Source: Methylococcaceae bacterium
Lineage (GTDB): Bacteria; Pseudomonadota; Gammaproteobacteria; Methylococcales; Methylomonadaceae
Direction of reading: 5' to 3'
NCBI GenBank assembly: GCA_006844705.1
Contig: SPJS01000200.1
Location: forward strand, 26,748-90,747
DNA: 64,000 nt
In this document: positions 19,034 to 30,332 of the stretch, piece by piece
How the letters are laid out: each line of letters opens with the position of its first letter
Numbering within the stretch: the first letter of the stretch is position 1
Translations under genes and position numbers: made by a program
The notes under the pieces: generated by a model
Databases searched by the model: none
What the model saw: only the letters and a program-made list of their open reading frames with translations
Told to the model about the DNA's origin: nothing

Positions 19034-20473
19034 TTACGGGGTTAGGCCTTGGCCGACAGTGACTACTTTCAAAGCATTTGTACCGCCCGTTTGGCCAGTC
19101 AGGTCGCCTTTAGTGATAATAAATTGATCGCCTATTTTTGCTCGATTTTTGGATTTCAATTTGTCAATGATAAAGCGATTAACCTCAGCATGGTCGGCAG
19201 ATTCCAGGTCAAAGCTAACAGGAAAAACACCGCGATACAGAGTGACTTTGCCTAATGTTTCTTCACTCGAGCTGAAGGCAAAAATCGGTATGCTGGAGTG
19301 AATCCGTGACATCCACAGTGGTGTTGAGCCAGACTCGGTCAGCGTCACAATGCCGGCGATGTCATAATGGTTTGCCAGATACATGCTGGACATGGCAATG
19401 GCTTCATCAATGCGTTTAAATTTTTCAGTCATGCGGTGTCTTGAAATGCGGACACTCGGTTGTTTTTCTGTTTCATCGCAGATGCGTACCATGGCCTCTA
19501 CAACTTTAATCGGGTATTTCCCGGTCGCCGTTTCAGCAGAAAGCATGATGACATCAGTACCGTCAACGATAGCATTGGCAACATCAAACACTTCTGCCCG
19601 CGTTGGAATCGGGTTTTCGATCATTGATTCCATCATCTGGGTGGCCGTAATTACGGCTCGCTTCAATTCTCTTGATCTGTTGATGAGAAGCTTTTGTGCT
19701 TCTGGAAGTTTAGCATCACCGATTTCCACGCCCAGGTCGCCACGGGCAACCATAATGACGTCAGAAGCCAAAATGATTTCATCAATCACTTCCATAGCTT
19801 CAGCACGTTCAACTTTGGCCACTATGCTCGCTTCACAGCCTTCGGCTTCAACAAGCTTTCTGGCTTCATGAAGATCCTCAGCGCTGCGTGGAAAAGAAAC
19901 GGCAACAAAATCTGCCTTGATTTTACCAATGGTTTTGATGTCTTCCTTGTCTTTGTCTGTCAAGGCGGCCGCTGATAAGCCACCCCCCAACAGATTAATC
20001 CCTTTGTTATTGGAAAGAAAGCCACCTACGGCAACTTTACATTCAATTCTGCGGCCGTTGGTGTTTGTAACATCTAAAACCACGCGTCCGTCATCAAGGA
20101 GTAGGCGTTGTCCAGACTTGACCTCTTTAGCCAAAGCTTCAAACCCCAGGCCGACCTGGGTGTTGTCGCCATCTTCATTGCCAAGATCAATGTCCAAAGC
20201 AAAATCCTGACCTTCATCCAGCCAGACTTTTGAGTCTTTAAAGCGAGCTATCCTGATTTTGGGGCCTTGCAGGTCGCAAAGTACTCCAACACGACGTCCT
20301 GTTGTTTTGCTTAATTCCCGTACCCTGGTTGCACGATCAATATGATCCTGGGCAGAGCCATGGGAAAAGTTTAGGCGGACAACATCCAGTCCGGCTTTAA
20401 ACAAACCTTCCAATACACCGGGTTTGTCGGTTGCCGGGCCTAATGTGGCCAGAATTTTTGTTCTTCGTAACAT
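19034..20473 (-). CDS. pyk: Pyruvate kinase
   Basis: Pyruvate kinase converts phosphoenolpyruvate and ADP to pyruvate and ATP. The 479-residue protein begins with MLRRTKILATLGPATD and shows the active-site signature SIVAKVERAEAMEVIDEI, the VARGDLGVEI motif, and ITATQMMESM. It lies 14 nt downstream of gap, making a two-gene lower-glycolysis operon. Confidence 0.96.
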   Translation of the reverse strand: MLRRTKILATLGPATDKPGVLEGLFKAGLDVVRLNFSHGSAQDHIDRATRVRELSKTTGRRVGVLCDLQGPKIRIARFKDSKVWLDEGQDFALDIDLGNEDGDNTQVGLGFEALAKEVKSGQRLLLDDGRVVLDVTNTNGRRIECKVAVGGFLSNNKGINLLGGGLSAAALTDKDKEDIKTIGKIKADFVAVSFPRSAEDLHEARKLVEAEGCEASIVAKVERAEAMEVIDEIILASDVIMVARGDLGVEIGDAKLPEAQKLLINRSRELKRAVITATQMMESMIENPIPTRAEVFDVANAIVDGTDVIMLSAETATGKYPIKVVEAMVRICDETEKQPSVRISRHRMTEKFKRIDEAIAMSSMYLANHYDIAGIVTLTESGSTPLWMSRIHSSIPIFAFSSSEETLGKVTLYRGVFPVSFDLESADHAEVNRFIIDKLKSKNRAKIGDQFIITKGDLTGQTGGTNALKVVTVGQGLTP

Positions 20474-20487
20474 AGGTGTCCTGACAG

Positions 20488-21501
20488 TTATTTAGCGTTT
20501 ACCAAAGCAACAGTGGTATCCAGCATTCTGTTGGAGAAGCCCCATTCGTTATCGTACCAGGACAGGACTTTAACAAAGTTACCATTGATGACTTTGGTCA
20601 AAGATTTATCGTAAGTAGATGATGCAGGGTCATGATTAAAATCAGAGGAAACTAGTGGTTTGGCATTGATGTTTAAAATGCCTTTTAAAGGGCCTTCTGA
20701 CGCAGTGGTGAGGATTTCATTGATCTCATCAACACTGGTTTCACGGCTTGCTGTAAAGGAGAGGTCAACAACTGATACATTGATGGTAGGAACGCGGATC
20801 GCGAATCCATCCAGTTTGCCAGCCATATCAGGCATTACCAGGCCTACTGCGGCTGCAGCGCCGGTTTTAGTCGGGATCATGGATTGTGTTGCGGAGCGCG
20901 CACGGCGCAGGTCAGAGTGATAAACATCAGTCAGAACCTGGTCGTTTGTGTATGCATGAATGGTCGTCATCAAACCTTGTTCAAGACCAACAGTATCTTT
21001 CAAGGGTTTAACCAGAGGTGCCAAACAGTTTGTTGTGCAAGATGCGTTGGAGATAATGGTGTCAGATGCTTTTAATGTGTCATGGTTAACACCATAAACG
21101 ATAGTTGCATCGACATCACTGCCACCTGGTGCAGAGATTACAACTTTTTTTGCGCCGGCATCAATATGAGCCGATGCTTTTGCTTTGCTGGCAAAAAAAC
21201 CGGTACATTCATGAACAACATCTACGCCCAGTTCAGCCCAAGGCAATTTAGACGGATCTCTTTCAGCAAGTACTTTGATTTTGTCACCGTTGATTACGAG
21301 ATATTCTCCTTCAACACTGACTTCACCTGGAAATTTACCGTGAGCAGTATCATATTGAGTCAGGTGGGCATTGGTTTCTGCGTCGCCCAGGTCATTAATT
21401 GCAACGATTTCAATTTCATCGGTACGGCCAGATTCATACAATGCGCGCACAACATTACGTCCGATACGACCATAACCATTAATTGCAACTTTTATTGACA
21501 T
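20488..21501 (-). CDS. gap: Glyceraldehyde-3-phosphate dehydrogenase
   Basis: GapDH oxidises glyceraldehyde-3-phosphate to 1,3-bisphosphoglycerate. The 337-residue product has the Rossmann start [17 protein letters not shown] and the catalytic [14 protein letters not shown] with the active cysteine near residue 156. INDLG in the cofactor loop, with an aspartate after strand 2, suggests NAD+ preference. It is followed by pyk. Confidence 0.96.
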   Translation of the reverse strand: MSIKVAINGYGRIGRNVVRALYESGRTDEIEIVAINDLGDAETNAHLTQYDTAHGKFPGEVSVEGEYLVINGDKIKVLAERDPSKLPWAELGVDVVHECTGFFASKAKASAHIDAGAKKVVISAPGGSDVDATIVYGVNHDTLKASDTIISNASCTTNCLAPLVKPLKDTVGLEQGLMTTIHAYTNDQVLTDVYHSDLRRARSATQSMIPTKTGAAAAVGLVMPDMAGKLDGFAIRVPTINVSVVDLSFTASRETSVDEINEILTTASEGPLKGILNINAKPLVSSDFNHDPASSTYDKSLTKVINGNFVKVLSWYDNEWGFSNRMLDTTVALVNAK

Positions 21502-21728
21502 AGATTGTTCTCCATTGGGTGAGGTGTTAAAGTCTTGATTAGAAATTATCTAAAGACACTAAAATCTCCTAAGTATACCAATTTAAAAGATATTGCGTCC
21601 ACAAGAGTGCGAGTCTGCCTAAGTGATTACGGTACAGCAACACACTGATTTATAAGGTGTTGCAAATTTTGAAATGATGGGTTGCTTAATGGCATACAAT
21701 ATTATTTATTTTTTACGAATCTGGAACA

Positions 21729-22811
21729 ATGAAACGAAGAGACTTTTTGCATAAATCTGCAACCGGATTAGCGGCTGGAGCCGGGACAATGGCGTTTGTC
21801 GCAGACGCTGATGCGAAAACCCAATTCAAATGGAAAATGGTCACCGCATGGCCCAGAAACTTTCCTGGTTTGGGCAGTAATGCAAATTTATTGGCAAAGA
21901 TGATCACCGATATGAGCGGGGGGCGGATAAAAGTAAAGGTTTATGGTGCCGGGGAAATGGTGCCGGCTTTTGAAGTTTTTGATGCAGTATCCAAAGGTAC
22001 GGCAGAAATGGGGCATGCAGGAGCATATTATTGGAAGGGAAAGTCTGAGGCAGTCCAGTTTTTTTCCGCAGTGCCTTTTGGTTTAAATGCGCAGGAAATG
22101 AATGCATGGCTTTATTACGGTGGTGGGCATGAGCTGTGGAAAGAACTTTATAAACCGTTTGGAATTATTCCGGCGCCTACCGGTAACTCTGGTGTACAAA
22201 TGGCCGGCTGGTTTAACAAGGAAATTAACGCGCTTGACGATTTAAAAGGGTTAAAAATGCGTATCCCTGGCTTGGGAGGAGAAGTCTTGCGTCGGGCTGG
22301 AGGCACCACGGTAAATATGCCCGGGGGAGAGTTATTTACATCTTTGCAGTCAGGTACGCTGGATGCGACGGAATGGGTGGGTCCTTATAATGACTTGGCA
22401 TTCGGATTTTATAAGGTAGCGAAATATTATTATTACCCAGGTTGGCATGAGCCGGGTTCAACTATGGAAGCTTTGATCAATGAAAAAGCGTTTAACCAAC
22501 TGCCCAAAGATTTACAGCATATTGTCATGACGGCGTGCAAGGCAGCGAATATGGATATGATTTCAGAATATACCGCGAGGAATAATCAAGCGCTGGATAC
22601 GTTGGTTAACAAACATAATGTCAAGCTCATGCCTCTGCCAGATCAGGTCATAAAGACCTTGCGTGAGATTTCTGAAGAGGTTGTCAGTGAAGTGGCGACA
22701 AAAAGCGCTGAGGCTGAAAAGATCTATCGATCTGTCTCTACATTTAAACAGCAGGTGATCCGCTGGAGCAGTATATCGGAGCAAGCATTTTATAAAGCGA
22801 GGGGGATCTAA
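21729..22811 (+). CDS. Tat-exported TRAP transporter solute-binding protein (DctP family), orphan
   Basis: The 360-residue product begins with a twin-arginine signal (KRRDFLHKS, then a hydrophobic run to DADA). The mature part has the DctP family pattern: WKMVTAWP near the start, GEMVPAFEVFDAVSKGTAEMGH, LKGLKMRIPGLGGEVLRRAGG, and TLDATEWVGPYND. The binding arginine is expected in the KMRIPG segment. This resembles the subgroup that binds 2-oxo acids. No dctQ or dctM membrane genes lie nearby, so it must work with a transporter encoded elsewhere or act as a sensor partner. Confidence 0.88.
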   Translation: MKRRDFLHKSATGLAAGAGTMAFVADADAKTQFKWKMVTAWPRNFPGLGSNANLLAKMITDMSGGRIKVKVYGAGEMVPAFEVFDAVSKGTAEMGHAGAYYWKGKSEAVQFFSAVPFGLNAQEMNAWLYYGGGHELWKELYKPFGIIPAPTGNSGVQMAGWFNKEINALDDLKGLKMRIPGLGGEVLRRAGGTTVNMPGGELFTSLQSGTLDATEWVGPYNDLAFGFYKVAKYYYYPGWHEPGSTMEALINEKAFNQLPKDLQHIVMTACKAANMDMISEYTARNNQALDTLVNKHNVKLMPLPDQVIKTLREISEEVVSEVATKSAEAEKIYRSVSTFKQQVIRWSSISEQAFYKARGI

Positions 22812-22817
22812 CGGCTG

Positions 22818-23204
22818 TTAACCGCTGAAAACAAGCCGATTATTATTGGCAATCGGATGGTCAGAGTATTTAATGCATTCAAACATTAATTTATCGATAA
22901 TGCGCTCATTTTGTGATTCACAAAACTGTAAGCCGTATTCATTACTGTTGCCATAGTGTCTTATTAATCCCAAAACAGTGATAGGAATGGCTGACTGGGG
23001 GGTAATAATCATCAAGTTGATGGTTTTTTCGAGGTAATCTAATTTAATGGGTTTATGTAATTTTATTTTGATGCCGTTATAACTAAGGTCAAGTATTTCG
23101 CCATCATCATAAAACAAATCTTCTTGGTTATCAGCAGAAATAGAGATAGTGGTGTGTAATCCTTGGGGTAAAAATCGTGGGTACTCGCGTTTTTCGGCGG
23201 CCAT
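22818..23204 (-). CDS. PilZ domain protein
   Basis: This is a small single-domain protein of 128 residues expected to bind cyclic di-GMP. It has the basic EKREYPRF near the start and DLSYNGIKIKL, the two halves of the PilZ nucleotide-binding signature (RxxxR and D/NxSxxG). The first half is EKREYPR, so arginine spacing should be checked. The ATG at 23204 is preferred over upstream starts because AAGGGA lies 6 nt before it. It is convergent with the TRAP gene, only 6 bases apart. Its target is unknown. Confidence 0.82.
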   Translation of the reverse strand: MAAEKREYPRFLPQGLHTTISISADNQEDLFYDDGEILDLSYNGIKIKLHKPIKLDYLEKTINLMIITPQSAIPITVLGLIRHYGNSNEYGLQFCESQNERIIDKLMFECIKYSDHPIANNNRLVFSG

Positions 23205-23333
23205 AAATTCCCTTAGGTAGCTGGTGAGCATGATGCTCTTTAATGTAGTCTTAAGATTACTGCATAAGTTAAAGTAATGCAAAGGTTTTTCTTAAATAAG
23301 TTTTAAAAATGTAAAGCGTTTTTGGCGGTTTTT

Positions 23334-26156
23334 TTAAATTGAAAGCAGTTGTTCAATTTTTTGTTTATAACGAAGATAACATACCGTATAAACGTCTTGT
23401 TTGTTATCTACGCCCAATAATAGAGGCGGGACGTCTATTTCATTGATATAAATAGGATAGTCGTCCTGATTTTTACGATAATTTGAGATATGTTGTTGAA
23501 CTTGGGCAAATAGGTCGGCATGGTGGGTGGATGAGTATTCTGATTCATTGCAGAAAATAGTCAGGTTTTCTTTGTTGTCTGAGGGTGTAGCCAAAATGCG
23601 GATGCTTAGTTGAGGGTCAGGAGGTATTTTTGTCTGGGCATAGGGATAGCAGGAAAATAATCCGTTCTGACTTTTTACCAGTTCAAAATAAGTTATAGTG
23701 GTGTCTAAACGGATTTGAGCTGTTTTTTGCAGGCCATTAAAAAACGATTCATAATTTGAAATTACCTGGTGTGCATTACTGTTGTTGTGAAAATGACTGA
23801 ACAAGGCATTGGTTTCATCAATGATAAATACCTGGACGCCTTTTTCTGCACTTGAAAAAAATATATTGATTTGATCCGGTATGGATTGAGAATAGATAAA
23901 AGGTACGGGAGATTCTGGCAACACATGGTCACCAAAAATAGTTTTGATGTTGCCCGCTTGTTTCAGGGATAAAATGTCTAGTAAATTCTTATCGGACTCT
24001 ATGTGTATATATTCCAGGCGCGTTTCGTTCTTTTCAAACACCACATATGAATTTTCTGCCGGCAGGATATAGCGTGCTGGACTATTTTGTTGAAAATAAA
24101 TGATTAAATCTTTAATGATTTGTTCTATTCGGGAAACAATGGTTTTCGCCCGCATCGGGGTGAAGCAAAGAGTATGGATCTGAGACGTTGACAACGGTTG
24201 CTGTGAATCGTTGAATGTATCTACAAGACAATCTAACAGGCCTTCAAGCCCACTGTAACGTTGCGTGATAAGCTCGTCCCAACTGGTCATTGAGACTTTT
24301 TCTATACTGGTAATCAAATTGATTTTGTCCAGCCCATAGCTCAAGGGGTCGGAACGGTTGCTCATAAGGAGTGTCCCGTCTTCACGTTCTTGAACTGCAG
24401 CATCGTTAAAATTGATGAGAAATAGCGATTGGGTTAATGCGTTAGCGTCGAGGTAGTGATCGAGGGTGTCATTTTGCTGTTGACTGCTGGAAAAAAAACG
24501 TGAAAGTTTGTTGAGTAGGACATGCACATCAGATTGAGAAAGGACGCAGTTTTTTGAAGCTACATTAATTTTAATGTGTGAGGTAAACAAATTATTTGCA
24601 ACGATCCAGCAGCACAATTCAAGCAAGCTGTTGCACGTTGTAATTGCTGTCCGCTGATGGTCTCTGCCGTAAGCATCAGGCAAGGAAAGCTGCCATTGGG
24701 TGTGATCTTCTGCGGTGTTGATTTCCGAGAGAATCAATTCCAGCTCTTTCTTAAAGATATTTTTGCGTGTCGTCAGAATTTCAATTTTGCCGGGGCTATG
24801 CTCCATAAAGGCATGAAATTTACGGGCGATGAGTTTTAGCTCAACATTATTGCGTAGATCGTTTTGTGTATAATCTTGTGAAAACCGAACAATAGTCTGC
24901 AGAGATAGTTTTAACTGGTTTCGTATGGTTGAATGCGCTTCGCAGGCTTTTTGAACATTCCAGAATAACTGCTTGTTCAACTCATCAAGCAAATCATCAG
25001 GCCATTGCCATTGAGTGGCAATCTGGTGTAATTGTTGTTGACGGATTGAGCGCATGTGAGCATCAAGCGCTCTTGGATTGTCACCCATTATTTTCAAATA
25101 AAAGCATTGACGGGCTAACAACATTTGCTTTTTGGAAGAGACCAGTTGCAAATAGGTTTCCACTTTTTCATAGATCAACAAATAAGGGTCGAGTTTGTCG
25201 ATATCAATATCACCTTTAAAAACCGAGGCTTTAAGATGAGTACAAAGCCATTGGGTATGTGGGTATTCGCTGGCATAGCATTCCATCAAAAATAGTTTCA
25301 ATAGAGATTTGTAGGGAGATGAGAGTGATTTAAGGAGATGCCAAAGCGTGGCGCTGATAAATTCATCGGCAGGGACATTCTCAAGTCCACCAAAATCGAT
25401 GATTTCATGGCGTGAAATGAAGCGGTTTTGTAATAGATGGTTTAGATAGGTTGAATAGTTCTCTTCGTATTCAGGCGGGATAATCCACCAGGCAGGGAAT
25501 TTTCCAGCAATGTAAATGGCCGTGCGGTAAAACTCTTCCAGAAGCAGGAAATGCTGGGTTGAGCCACTGCTCTCCACAGACAGAGGGGATTTCATTCCGG
25601 ATTTGAATTGTTCGCTGTTGATCAAAAAAAAATGGACCTCCAGTCCCAAGCTGTTTGCCCATTTTTCCAGCTCAATGGCTTTGGCCTGCAGCTCATCTGT
25701 TTCGGGTTTGTTCAGCGTTGGACTATGACATAGCCAAATATCCATGTCGCTGGTTTTGGAGAAGGCAATGCTGCCGACGCTTCCCATCAAAAAAATGCTG
25801 TCTATACCGTAATGCAGGCGTGCCTTGCGAGTATATTTAAACGATTTTGAGAAATGCTTGGCAGCCTGAATGCTTTCCTTGTTGGGCACATAGTCAGGAA
25901 TACCAAACGGTGTTTGGGTGGATACAAAACCAGGTAGCAGCGGATTATTCTGATGGAAGGCTAAGGGTAAAATATTTAAAAATATGCGTTGTCTTGGTTG
26001 TAGAAAACCTTGCACATTCTGCAGGCGAAATTGATTCAGGTTCTTAAAACGCTGACTGATGGCGTACAAATCCTTGGTGCTGATTTCTTCACCGGGCGCA
26101 CCAAGTTCAATAGGGCGATATTTTCTTTCCAATGCTTTGGGTCCTGGCGTAAGCAT
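23334..26156 (-). CDS. cyaA: Class I adenylate cyclase
   Basis: This enzyme makes cAMP for Crp-type regulation. The 940-residue protein is longer than E. coli CyaA (848). The catalytic nucleotidyltransferase part at the N-terminus carries GSVGSIAF (from residue 125) and the metal-binding DMD (137-139) in SKTSDMDIWLCH. The rest matches the large class I C-terminal regulatory region. The gene stands alone, with 129 bases to the PilZ gene. No crp gene is in the window. Confidence 0.93.
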   Translation of the reverse strand: MLTPGPKALERKYRPIELGAPGEEISTKDLYAISQRFKNLNQFRLQNVQGFLQPRQRIFLNILPLAFHQNNPLLPGFVSTQTPFGIPDYVPNKESIQAAKHFSKSFKYTRKARLHYGIDSIFLMGSVGSIAFSKTSDMDIWLCHSPTLNKPETDELQAKAIELEKWANSLGLEVHFFLINSEQFKSGMKSPLSVESSGSTQHFLLLEEFYRTAIYIAGKFPAWWIIPPEYEENYSTYLNHLLQNRFISRHEIIDFGGLENVPADEFISATLWHLLKSLSSPYKSLLKLFLMECYASEYPHTQWLCTHLKASVFKGDIDIDKLDPYLLIYEKVETYLQLVSSKKQMLLARQCFYLKIMGDNPRALDAHMRSIRQQQLHQIATQWQWPDDLLDELNKQLFWNVQKACEAHSTIRNQLKLSLQTIVRFSQDYTQNDLRNNVELKLIARKFHAFMEHSPGKIEILTTRKNIFKKELELILSEINTAEDHTQWQLSLPDAYGRDHQRTAITTCNSLLELCCWIVANNLFTSHIKINVASKNCVLSQSDVHVLLNKLSRFFSSSQQQNDTLDHYLDANALTQSLFLINFNDAAVQEREDGTLLMSNRSDPLSYGLDKINLITSIEKVSMTSWDELITQRYSGLEGLLDCLVDTFNDSQQPLSTSQIHTLCFTPMRAKTIVSRIEQIIKDLIIYFQQNSPARYILPAENSYVVFEKNETRLEYIHIESDKNLLDILSLKQAGNIKTIFGDHVLPESPVPFIYSQSIPDQINIFFSSAEKGVQVFIIDETNALFSHFHNNSNAHQVISNYESFFNGLQKTAQIRLDTTITYFELVKSQNGLFSCYPYAQTKIPPDPQLSIRILATPSDNKENLTIFCNESEYSSTHHADLFAQVQQHISNYRKNQDDYPIYINEIDVPPLLLGVDNKQDVYTVCYLRYKQKIEQLLSI

Positions 26157-26340
26157 CTTTGTGTTTGTATGAGTTGAATGTGTTGATTAGAGGGCTATCA
26201 ACAGTATAGAGAATCTCCATTTTTATTCAGCTAAAGTTGAATTGAAGAATAAAAACTGCTAATTCCATAGGGTTTTTTTGGCCAAACTTGTGACATGGCA
26301 GGCAGAATGTAATAGGGGGAAGAAATCCCCCTTTACGCCA

Positions 26341-26487
26341 CTAGCAGGTTGTTGAAAAACGTTATGAGCGCAGTCGAAGCAAGGCAAAATATGATGAAAA
26401 GGCGCAGCTTACATAAATAAATGAGCAATTTGAGTCATTTTTTAACACCAAATTGGCAACCGCAATCGTTTTTCAACAGACTCCTAG
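26341..26487. mobile_element. 147-bp MITE-like element touching the argH stop codon
   Basis: The ends are CTAGCAGGTTGTTGAAAAACG and the reverse complement of CGTTTTTCAACAGACTCCTAG, giving 21-bp terminal inverted repeats that match at 18 positions; both ends finish in CTAG. The centre encodes nothing. The argH stop codon TAG (26486-26484 on the minus strand) is inside the right end. The rest of the 327-base gap between cyaA and argH holds a 7-bp G/C hairpin at 26314-26332 and no gene. Confidence 0.65.
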
Positions 26488-27872
26488 CTTAATTGATTGC
26501 GTGCGGTTTGGATGGCATGACGCACCGTGTCTGGTGCGGTAGCACCAATGTGCTGGCGACTGGCGACCGAGCCCTGGAGTGTCAAAATAGCGAAGACATC
26601 TTCTTCAATCAACGCCGTAAATTGTTGCAACTCGGTTAACGAGATATCGGACAGGTCTCGTTGACTGTCTATTCCTAGTTTTACCGCCTGACCAACCACT
26701 TCATGCGCGTCGCGAAAGGCCATACCTTTGCGAACCAGGTAGTCAGCCAGATCGGTTGCGGTAGCAAACCCTTGTTGGGCGGCTTTTAACATGTTTGCGG
26801 GTTTGCTTTTAATGTGGGGCAGCATATCAGCAAAGGCGCGTAAAGAATTGTAGACCGTATCAACCGTATCAAATAATGGCTCCTTATCTTCCTGGTTGTC
26901 TTTGTTATAGGCCAAAGGTTGGCTTTTCATTAGCATTAACAGTGAAACAAGGTGTCCTGTTACTCGGCCAGACTTACCTCGAACCAGTTCTGGGACATCC
27001 GGGTTTTTCTTTTGCGGCATGATGGATGAACCTGTGCAAAAGGCATCTGGCATGTCGATAAAATCAAATTGGGCGCTGGTCCATAAAATCAGTTCTTCAG
27101 AAAAGCGGGATAAGTGCAGCATGATCAGGCTGGCTGAGGCGCAAAATTCAATTGCGAAATCGCGGTCGCTGACAGAATCAAGAGAATTGTTGGAAGGCCT
27201 GTCAAAACCCAGTAATTGACTGGTCATGTAACGATCAATAGGGTAGCTGGTGCCGGCCAGGGCGGCGGCACCCAAAGGCATAATGTTTATACGTTTTAAA
27301 CAATCCTGCAGGCGCTCTTTATCTCTGCTCAGCATTTCAAACCAGGCCATCAAGTGGTGACCAAAAGTCACTGGTTGTGCAACCTGTAAATGAGTAAAGC
27401 CCGGCATGATGGTGTCCGCTTCGCGTTCAGCGTTATCCAGCAATGCATGTTGAAGTCTGTCTAGTTGACTTAGAATATTGCCAATTTCCTTGCGCAAATA
27501 AAGACGAATATCAGTGGCAACCTGGTCATTACGCGAGCGACCGGTATGCAGTTTTTTTCCTGCTACACCAATCAACTGGGTTAATCTGGCCTCAATGTTC
27601 ATATGAACATCTTCCTGTTTAAGGGACCACTCAAATTGGCCGCTTAGGATTTCCTGTTCAATTTGAGCGAGCCCTTGTTGGATAGAGTGCAATTCCTGTT
27701 CAGCCAAAATGCCAATTTTACAAAGCATTTGGGCATGGGCTAATGAGCCTTGTATATCTTCTGTTGCCATACGTTGATCAAAATCTGCAGAAGCGGTGAA
27801 AATTTCTACGAATTCATCTGTGGCTTCAGCAAATCGGGCGCTGGAGAGTTTTTCAGTGTTTACGTCAGTCAT
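26484..27872 (-). CDS. argH: Argininosuccinate lyase
   Basis: ArgH splits argininosuccinate into arginine and fumarate, the last step of arginine synthesis. The 462-residue protein has the superfamily signature [12 protein letters not shown] with the catalytic serine, and the N-terminal HMNIEARL and [13 protein letters not shown] regions. Length is standard. The final residues are NQLS and the TAG stop lies within the end of the adjacent MITE-like element. No other arg gene is adjacent. Confidence 0.96.
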   Translation of the reverse strand: MTDVNTEKLSSARFAEATDEFVEIFTASADFDQRMATEDIQGSLAHAQMLCKIGILAEQELHSIQQGLAQIEQEILSGQFEWSLKQEDVHMNIEARLTQLIGVAGKKLHTGRSRNDQVATDIRLYLRKEIGNILSQLDRLQHALLDNAEREADTIMPGFTHLQVAQPVTFGHHLMAWFEMLSRDKERLQDCLKRINIMPLGAAALAGTSYPIDRYMTSQLLGFDRPSNNSLDSVSDRDFAIEFCASASLIMLHLSRFSEELILWTSAQFDFIDMPDAFCTGSSIMPQKKNPDVPELVRGKSGRVTGHLVSLLMLMKSQPLAYNKDNQEDKEPLFDTVDTVYNSLRAFADMLPHIKSKPANMLKAAQQGFATATDLADYLVRKGMAFRDAHEVVGQAVKLGIDSQRDLSDISLTELQQFTALIEEDVFAILTLQGSVASRQHIGATAPDTVRHAIQTARNQLS

Positions 27873-28104
27873 GCAATAGTCAAAAACAGGTCAAACCAGC
27901 ATTATACATTTCATCTTTAGAATATGAAGAGAGCCAAGATTGGATTTGGAAAAGATAATTAATTTAAAAGCTAGAATAAAAAGTACTTTGTTTCGTTAAA
28001 TTGTCGGGGAAGAAATGATTATTCTGCTATCTTTTGTAAAGATTTGAGGGCTTTTTATTTAATCCATTTTCAAATCCCACTCATTTAATAAAACAGGTAT
28101 TACA

Positions 28105-30090
28105 GTGAAGCTAGCTCATATTTCCAGGTTGCTGACGTCTGTATTAGTGATGACAATCGCCGGATTCATTGGTGTTTCAGGTATGTTCTTAAATCGTTTA
28201 AGCGCTGATTTTAAAAGTGTTGATGCGTTTAGTTCTCTAAAAGCCAGGGTGGCATTGGAGGTGAATCTGCCGGTCAGCAAGTATTTGGCTACTGGGGATG
28301 CGGCTTTATTGAGCCAGGTAGAACATAATATTCAGATATTACTTGAGCACATCAATAGAGAAGAGCACCTTAAGCAGTCTGAGCAAGAAGTTATTCAGGC
28401 ATTATTGCAGGACTTCGAAAGAAAAGTCGTTGTGGATCTTCGGGCGGCAGGCAAGTTGGCTGATCCAATGGTATTAGTCATGAATAACGAGAAGCAGTTA
28501 ATGGAGGGTGTATCTACGTTGCAACAATATGCTGACCAGTCCACTGTCATTGATGACGTGTTCAAACAAAAGTATATGGCCTTGTCTGAGGACTTAAAAG
28601 CAGGATTGCAAGTTTTAGCGGTACAAAGAAAAATGTATTTCAGTGAGATGAATGCAACCCAAATGCACAATGTTAATGAGCACATTGAGAAATTGATGCA
28701 AGTCATTAATCGATTGGAAGAGCTGCCGGCGTTAGAAATATTTGAAACTCAACAACAGGATGAATCAGAGCTGGATAGTCTGCTGGGGTGGGCAGATGAA
28801 GATGAGGAACAGCTTGAAGATAAAGGGAAGAGGCAGCTTGAAGAATTGGCTCAATTAACACGCAGGTATCCAAAAGAGCTGGGCAATGTTGCCAATGTTT
28901 TCCAGACGAAACAACGTGCAAAGGAGTTAACGCAGCAAAATCTGGTGTCAATGAAAGAAAAAATGGAGCAATTCGGTGTAAAAGTCAGCAGGAGTTATAG
29001 CGATACGGAAAAGATGCTTTATGTGGCCTTTGCTGTAAGTGTTCTGTTTTTGATTTTGGTGAATGTTGTTTTTTCCTTGTTGAATCACAGGTTTTCTTTG
29101 ATCATAAATAAAATAAGTCACTATTTGAATCAAGTGGCTTTAGGTGACTTAACCGCTGGTTTTGAGGAAGACTCAAAGATGAAAGAGGTGAGGGTGCTGA
29201 GAAAGTCTGCAAGTCAGTTAAAAGAATATTTTGTAACGCTGGTCAATAAAATTGATAGTGAAACACAGACATTACATGAGTGTCAGACCAATGTCTTCTA
29301 CGATACCCAGCAAATGGAAAGCGTAGTGGCTGATCAGCAGCAGTTAAGTGTTATTTCGGCAGAGCAAATGAAACAATTATCAAATTCTTTTAAGGATGTC
29401 GCAGAAAAGGCTGCTGAGACCAGAAATGCAACTGCGTCGACGCATGCAAATATTGAAAATGGCGTCTCTTTGATGAACAGTACCTGTGAGCAGGTTGGAG
29501 AGTTATCTTCAGTCATGGATACTACAGCATCATCCCTCCAGGATTTACAACAGGATGCTAAAGAAATTGAAGGTGTGTTAGGGGTAATTGAAGGGTTTAC
29601 AGCACAAACTAATTTGCTGGCATTAAACGCTGCTATTGAAGCTGCGCGTGCTGGAGAGCATGGTAGAGGGTTTGCAGTGGTGGCGGATGAAGTGCGTTCA
29701 TTAGCAACCCAAATCGCCAATTCCGCAGGTGAAATTCATCAATTGATTGAGACGTTTAACCAGGCAACGCGCCAGACGGTTGAGTTAATGCATGCGCAGC
29801 AAGATTCAGTGAAGTCGACAACCCAGTCGGTGGAAGAGGTGAATGAGGTGTTTTCCAGTATTTATGAGGCGATAGCCAACATCAGCGAAAAAAATACGAT
29901 GATCGCAACTTCTGCAGAGCAGCAATCAGCGGTTGCAATTGATATCAGCAAAGGGATTATTCAAACAGCAGAATCATCCGATATCACACTGGAAGAGGCG
30001 CAAAAAAACAAGGAGAGTGCTAACAGACTGGTTGTAGTGAGTGATAATCTGAAGCAGCTGGTGCAGCAGTTTTCGCTGGTCAACGGGTAA
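28105..30090 (+). CDS. Methyl-accepting chemotaxis protein
   Basis: This 661-residue chemoreceptor starts at a GTG. It has an N-terminal membrane segment (about 9-28), a long helical periplasmic sensor region to about residue 305 with an acidic stretch ([11 protein letters not shown]), a second membrane segment ([19 protein letters not shown]), a HAMP region, and a C-terminal signalling coiled coil. The kinase-control tip reads [21 protein letters not shown]. No C-terminal CheR pentapeptide is seen. The ligand is unknown. No che genes are nearby. Confidence 0.9.
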   Translation: MKLAHISRLLTSVLVMTIAGFIGVSGMFLNRLSADFKSVDAFSSLKARVALEVNLPVSKYLATGDAALLSQVEHNIQILLEHINREEHLKQSEQEVIQALLQDFERKVVVDLRAAGKLADPMVLVMNNEKQLMEGVSTLQQYADQSTVIDDVFKQKYMALSEDLKAGLQVLAVQRKMYFSEMNATQMHNVNEHIEKLMQVINRLEELPALEIFETQQQDESELDSLLGWADEDEEQLEDKGKRQLEELAQLTRRYPKELGNVANVFQTKQRAKELTQQNLVSMKEKMEQFGVKVSRSYSDTEKMLYVAFAVSVLFLILVNVVFSLLNHRFSLIINKISHYLNQVALGDLTAGFEEDSKMKEVRVLRKSASQLKEYFVTLVNKIDSETQTLHECQTNVFYDTQQMESVVADQQQLSVISAEQMKQLSNSFKDVAEKAAETRNATASTHANIENGVSLMNSTCEQVGELSSVMDTTASSLQDLQQDAKEIEGVLGVIEGFTAQTNLLALNAAIEAARAGEHGRGFAVVADEVRSLATQIANSAGEIHQLIETFNQATRQTVELMHAQQDSVKSTTQSVEEVNEVFSSIYEAIANISEKNTMIATSAEQQSAVAIDISKGIIQTAESSDITLEEAQKNKESANRLVVVSDNLKQLVQQFSLVNG

Positions 30091-30097
30091 TGCGTCG

Positions 30098-30173
<76 letters not shown>

Positions 30174-30203
30174 TTGGAGATGATTTTATTGTGAGGATTG
30201 GCG

Positions 30204-30279
<76 letters not shown>

Positions 30280-30295
30280 GCGTCAAAAGACGGGT

Positions 30296-30324
30296 ATTAA
30301 ACTAATTTATCGTGATTCAGTCAA
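30296..30324 (-). promoter_or_regulatory. Sigma-70 promoter of the tRNA-Phe pair
   Basis: On the minus strand TTGACT and TTTAAT are separated by 17 bases. The -10 ends 16 bases before the mature tRNA, and the GC-rich CCCG after it suggests a stringently controlled stable-RNA promoter. Confidence 0.75.
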
Positions 30325-30332
30325 GCAAAACA

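Noticed and set aside
26314..26332. AGGGGGA/TCCCCCT hairpin as terminator for cyaA or argH
   Set aside because: Only three T residues follow on one side, and its place beside a MITE-like element makes its role unclear.
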